From Zygnema cylindricum (taxonomy: Eukaryota > Streptophyta > Zygnematophyceae > Zygnematales > Zygnemataceae), in assembly GCA_037447655.1 (NCBI GenBank), contig JBBHKE010002842.1, forward strand, positions 316,286 through 380,285: a DNA stretch of 64,000 bases, read 5' to 3'. Below the pieces are notes generated by a model. It had not been told where the DNA came from. It ran no database searches and saw only the letters and a program-made list of their open reading frames with translations. The position numbers and the translations under genes were made by a program. The number at the start of each line of letters is the position of its first letter. Position 1 is the stretch's first letter. Below, piece by piece: positions 62,801 to 64,000 of the stretch.

Positions 62801-64000
62801 TAGAAAATTAGTCATTCCAAAGATAATTTTGACACCGTGTGGATTGGGAACTCAGGAGAATGTGATTCATGTGCATAGACGATGGCCTCAGGAGAGAGGT
62901 ATGGAGAGAGAAGAGGAGAGAGAGAAGGTACCACGGCTTCTGCGATGTCAGTTCCATGGCCGCGAGGCAAACAGCGTCTGTTTTCTGCCTCCCCCTTCAG
63001 CGATGGAGTCTGGTAGTGACCGGGCATGGATTTGTACAGGAGGAGAGGATGGCACCCTGCGGATTACGAGGTGAGGAGAGGGAGAGGGAAAATTGAGAGG
63101 AGGAAGAAGATGGTATTGAGAGGGAGAGTGAGAGCATGAATGGGGTGACTGGGACTGCATGCTTTTGTTTCCAAAGAAGAAAGAGGGACAATAGGGTGAT
63201 ACCTGAAGTGAGGGAGATGTATCGCAGGTTTGATCCTGGAAAGAAACAGAAGCTTTACGAAAGCCACCTTTTGGGAGAGCATGTGGGAGGCTCCGCAATC
63301 CGGAGTATGGCTATTGCAGATATACCGAAAGAGATAAATGGACAGAGAGAGACAGAGACAGAGACTGAAAGAGAGACAGAGACAGAGACGAAGATAGATA
63401 CAGACATCGTTGTACAGAAAAATGAGAGCAAAGAAGGGGAACGGGACAATGACAGCAAAGGCATGCGTGTTACAGGGGGAAGTGGAGGGAGAGAGTCTGG
63501 AGAAGATGACACCTCAGAAGATGTTGGGGAAGAAGGTAGGCAGCAATTCATGGTGACAGTGGGAGCGAAAGAGGTGCTTATGCTCTGGATGCATTCTTGG
63601 GTGAGAGGAGACAAGAAAACAGGCAGAGGAGTGGAAGGAGAATGGTTAGAGGGAGAGGGAAAGGGAGAAGGAGAGGGAGAGGGAGAATGGATCTTGAACT
63701 CGAGATGGGTAAGCACACACAAACCGCCAAGGATTGCCAAAGGAGTAAAATCAGATCACTTTCGAGACAGGAAACAGGGAAGGTCAAGAAAGAAAGTTGG
63801 AGAGATGAGGGTGGAAGGAGAGCAAAAAAGGGAAGTTATTGAGGAGGCAAGGAGAGGGGATTTGGAAGATAGCCATGACAATACCCATCAAGCTGGGGAA
63901 GGAGAGGAGAGGGAGACAAGGAACAGGGAGGCTGAGAACGACAAGAGGGAAGTGGAGGAGAAGGATGAAGAAGATGCGGACGATCTCAGATACATGGCTG
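53883..64000 (+). CDS. WDR6: WDR6-like WD40-repeat protein (tRNA 2'-O-methylation partner), 3' end outside window
   Basis: Fifteen exons: 53883-53979, 54742-55196, 55503-55605, 56453-56535, 56674-56945, 57501-57627, 58081-58163, 58559-58825, 59291-59770, 60160-60307, 60588-60794, 61622-61831, 61974-62066, 62823-63070 and 63177 to the window end. Every phase matches; about 1,230 residues are visible. Motifs: LTLLAGGIGPHLQWFSIVSG, FDGVRIHGIHV, EQCLLYSMRLWGFSTDTLLV, LQGHEGSIYRLTW, LVITASEDCTCRIWDPQGRL, RGRGIWRCVYDP, LVCGDQGGNIVVF, CGGWRRPHDFILG, VIHVHRRWPQE, GEHVGGSAIRSM and FMVTVGAKEVLMLWMHSW. WDR6 (yeast Trm734/Rtt10) partners the Trm7/FTSJ1 methyltransferase for wobble-base ribose methylation. 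Intron 3 (55606-56452) is a GC-AG intron. The last exon has a long Glu/Arg/Lys-rich insertion. The start of exon 14 is least certain. Confidence 0.93.
58188..58378. mobile_element. MITE-like element 6, in WDR6 intron 7
   Basis: Begins TTGCTATTAGAGTTAGTAAT and contains GATTTTGGGTAAAAAAAGCC and GACTGAATTATAGTTATTAA, matching the interiors of the elements at 40205 and 62225. Its terminal inverted repeats are partly eroded. Confidence 0.5.
62225..62411. mobile_element. MITE-like element 7, in WDR6 intron 13
   Basis: The left end CTACATCGCCCTTTGCTATT and the inverted right end (CTACACCACCCATCACTATT on the minus strand from 62411) are alike. The interior has AGTGTCATTAACACTAATTT. Same family as the copies at 40205 and 58188. 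Confidence 0.6.

Overview
This window is nuclear DNA from a photosynthetic eukaryote of the green lineage. Every confident gene is split by spliceosomal introns. The set includes a STAY-GREEN magnesium dechelatase homologue, a soluble pyrophosphatase with a plastid-type N-terminal extension and a SERK-like leucine-rich-repeat receptor kinase. Together these suggest a streptophyte, meaning a charophyte alga or an early-diverging land plant. The species cannot be fixed from the sequence. Introns are long, low-complexity repeats are abundant and mobile-element debris is common. I built the gene models by hand from six-frame translation, splice signals, reading-frame phase and remembered family motifs. 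No database search was run.

Layout. (1) 828-4868, plus: 3' part of a CCR4-like endonuclease/exonuclease/phosphatase gene with several minisatellites in its introns. (2) 6430-10515, minus: complete seven-exon soluble inorganic pyrophosphatase, 306 residues. (3) 10971-12075: three tandem MITE-like inverted-repeat elements in the divergent intergenic region. (4) 12483-14947, plus: complete five-exon ribosomal protein eS17, 147 residues. (5) 15.9-22.3 kb: decayed non-LTR retroelement fragments surrounding a degenerate, minus-strand piece of a ribosomal RNA unit (26S 5' part, ITS2, 5.8S, ITS1, 18S 3' end). (6) 22761-38963, minus: a SERK-like receptor kinase gene carrying a nearly perfect internal direct duplication of about 5.84 kb (24887-30723 and 32558-38396). 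The two copies are separated by a spacer holding a broken DDE transposase. (7) 43170-45991, minus: complete five-exon STAY-GREEN-like gene, 330 residues. (8) 46.9-48.9 kb: more retroelement fragments and one MITE-like element. (9) about 49834-53493, minus: UXT-like prefoldin gene, partly resolved. (10) 53883 to the window end, plus: WDR6-like WD40 gene, 15 exons with the last running off the window. It is head-to-head with the UXT-like gene, with 389 bases between the start codons.

The genes are mostly unrelated housekeeping and plastid functions: mRNA turnover, pyrophosphate removal, translation, receptor signalling, chlorophyll breakdown, chaperone scaffold and tRNA methylation. No operon-like co-operation is implied. 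The most unusual structures are the internal duplication of the receptor kinase gene, the rRNA-unit fragment lodged between retroelement pieces, and a dispersed family of small inverted-repeat elements whose termini read close to GTACAGTACACC.
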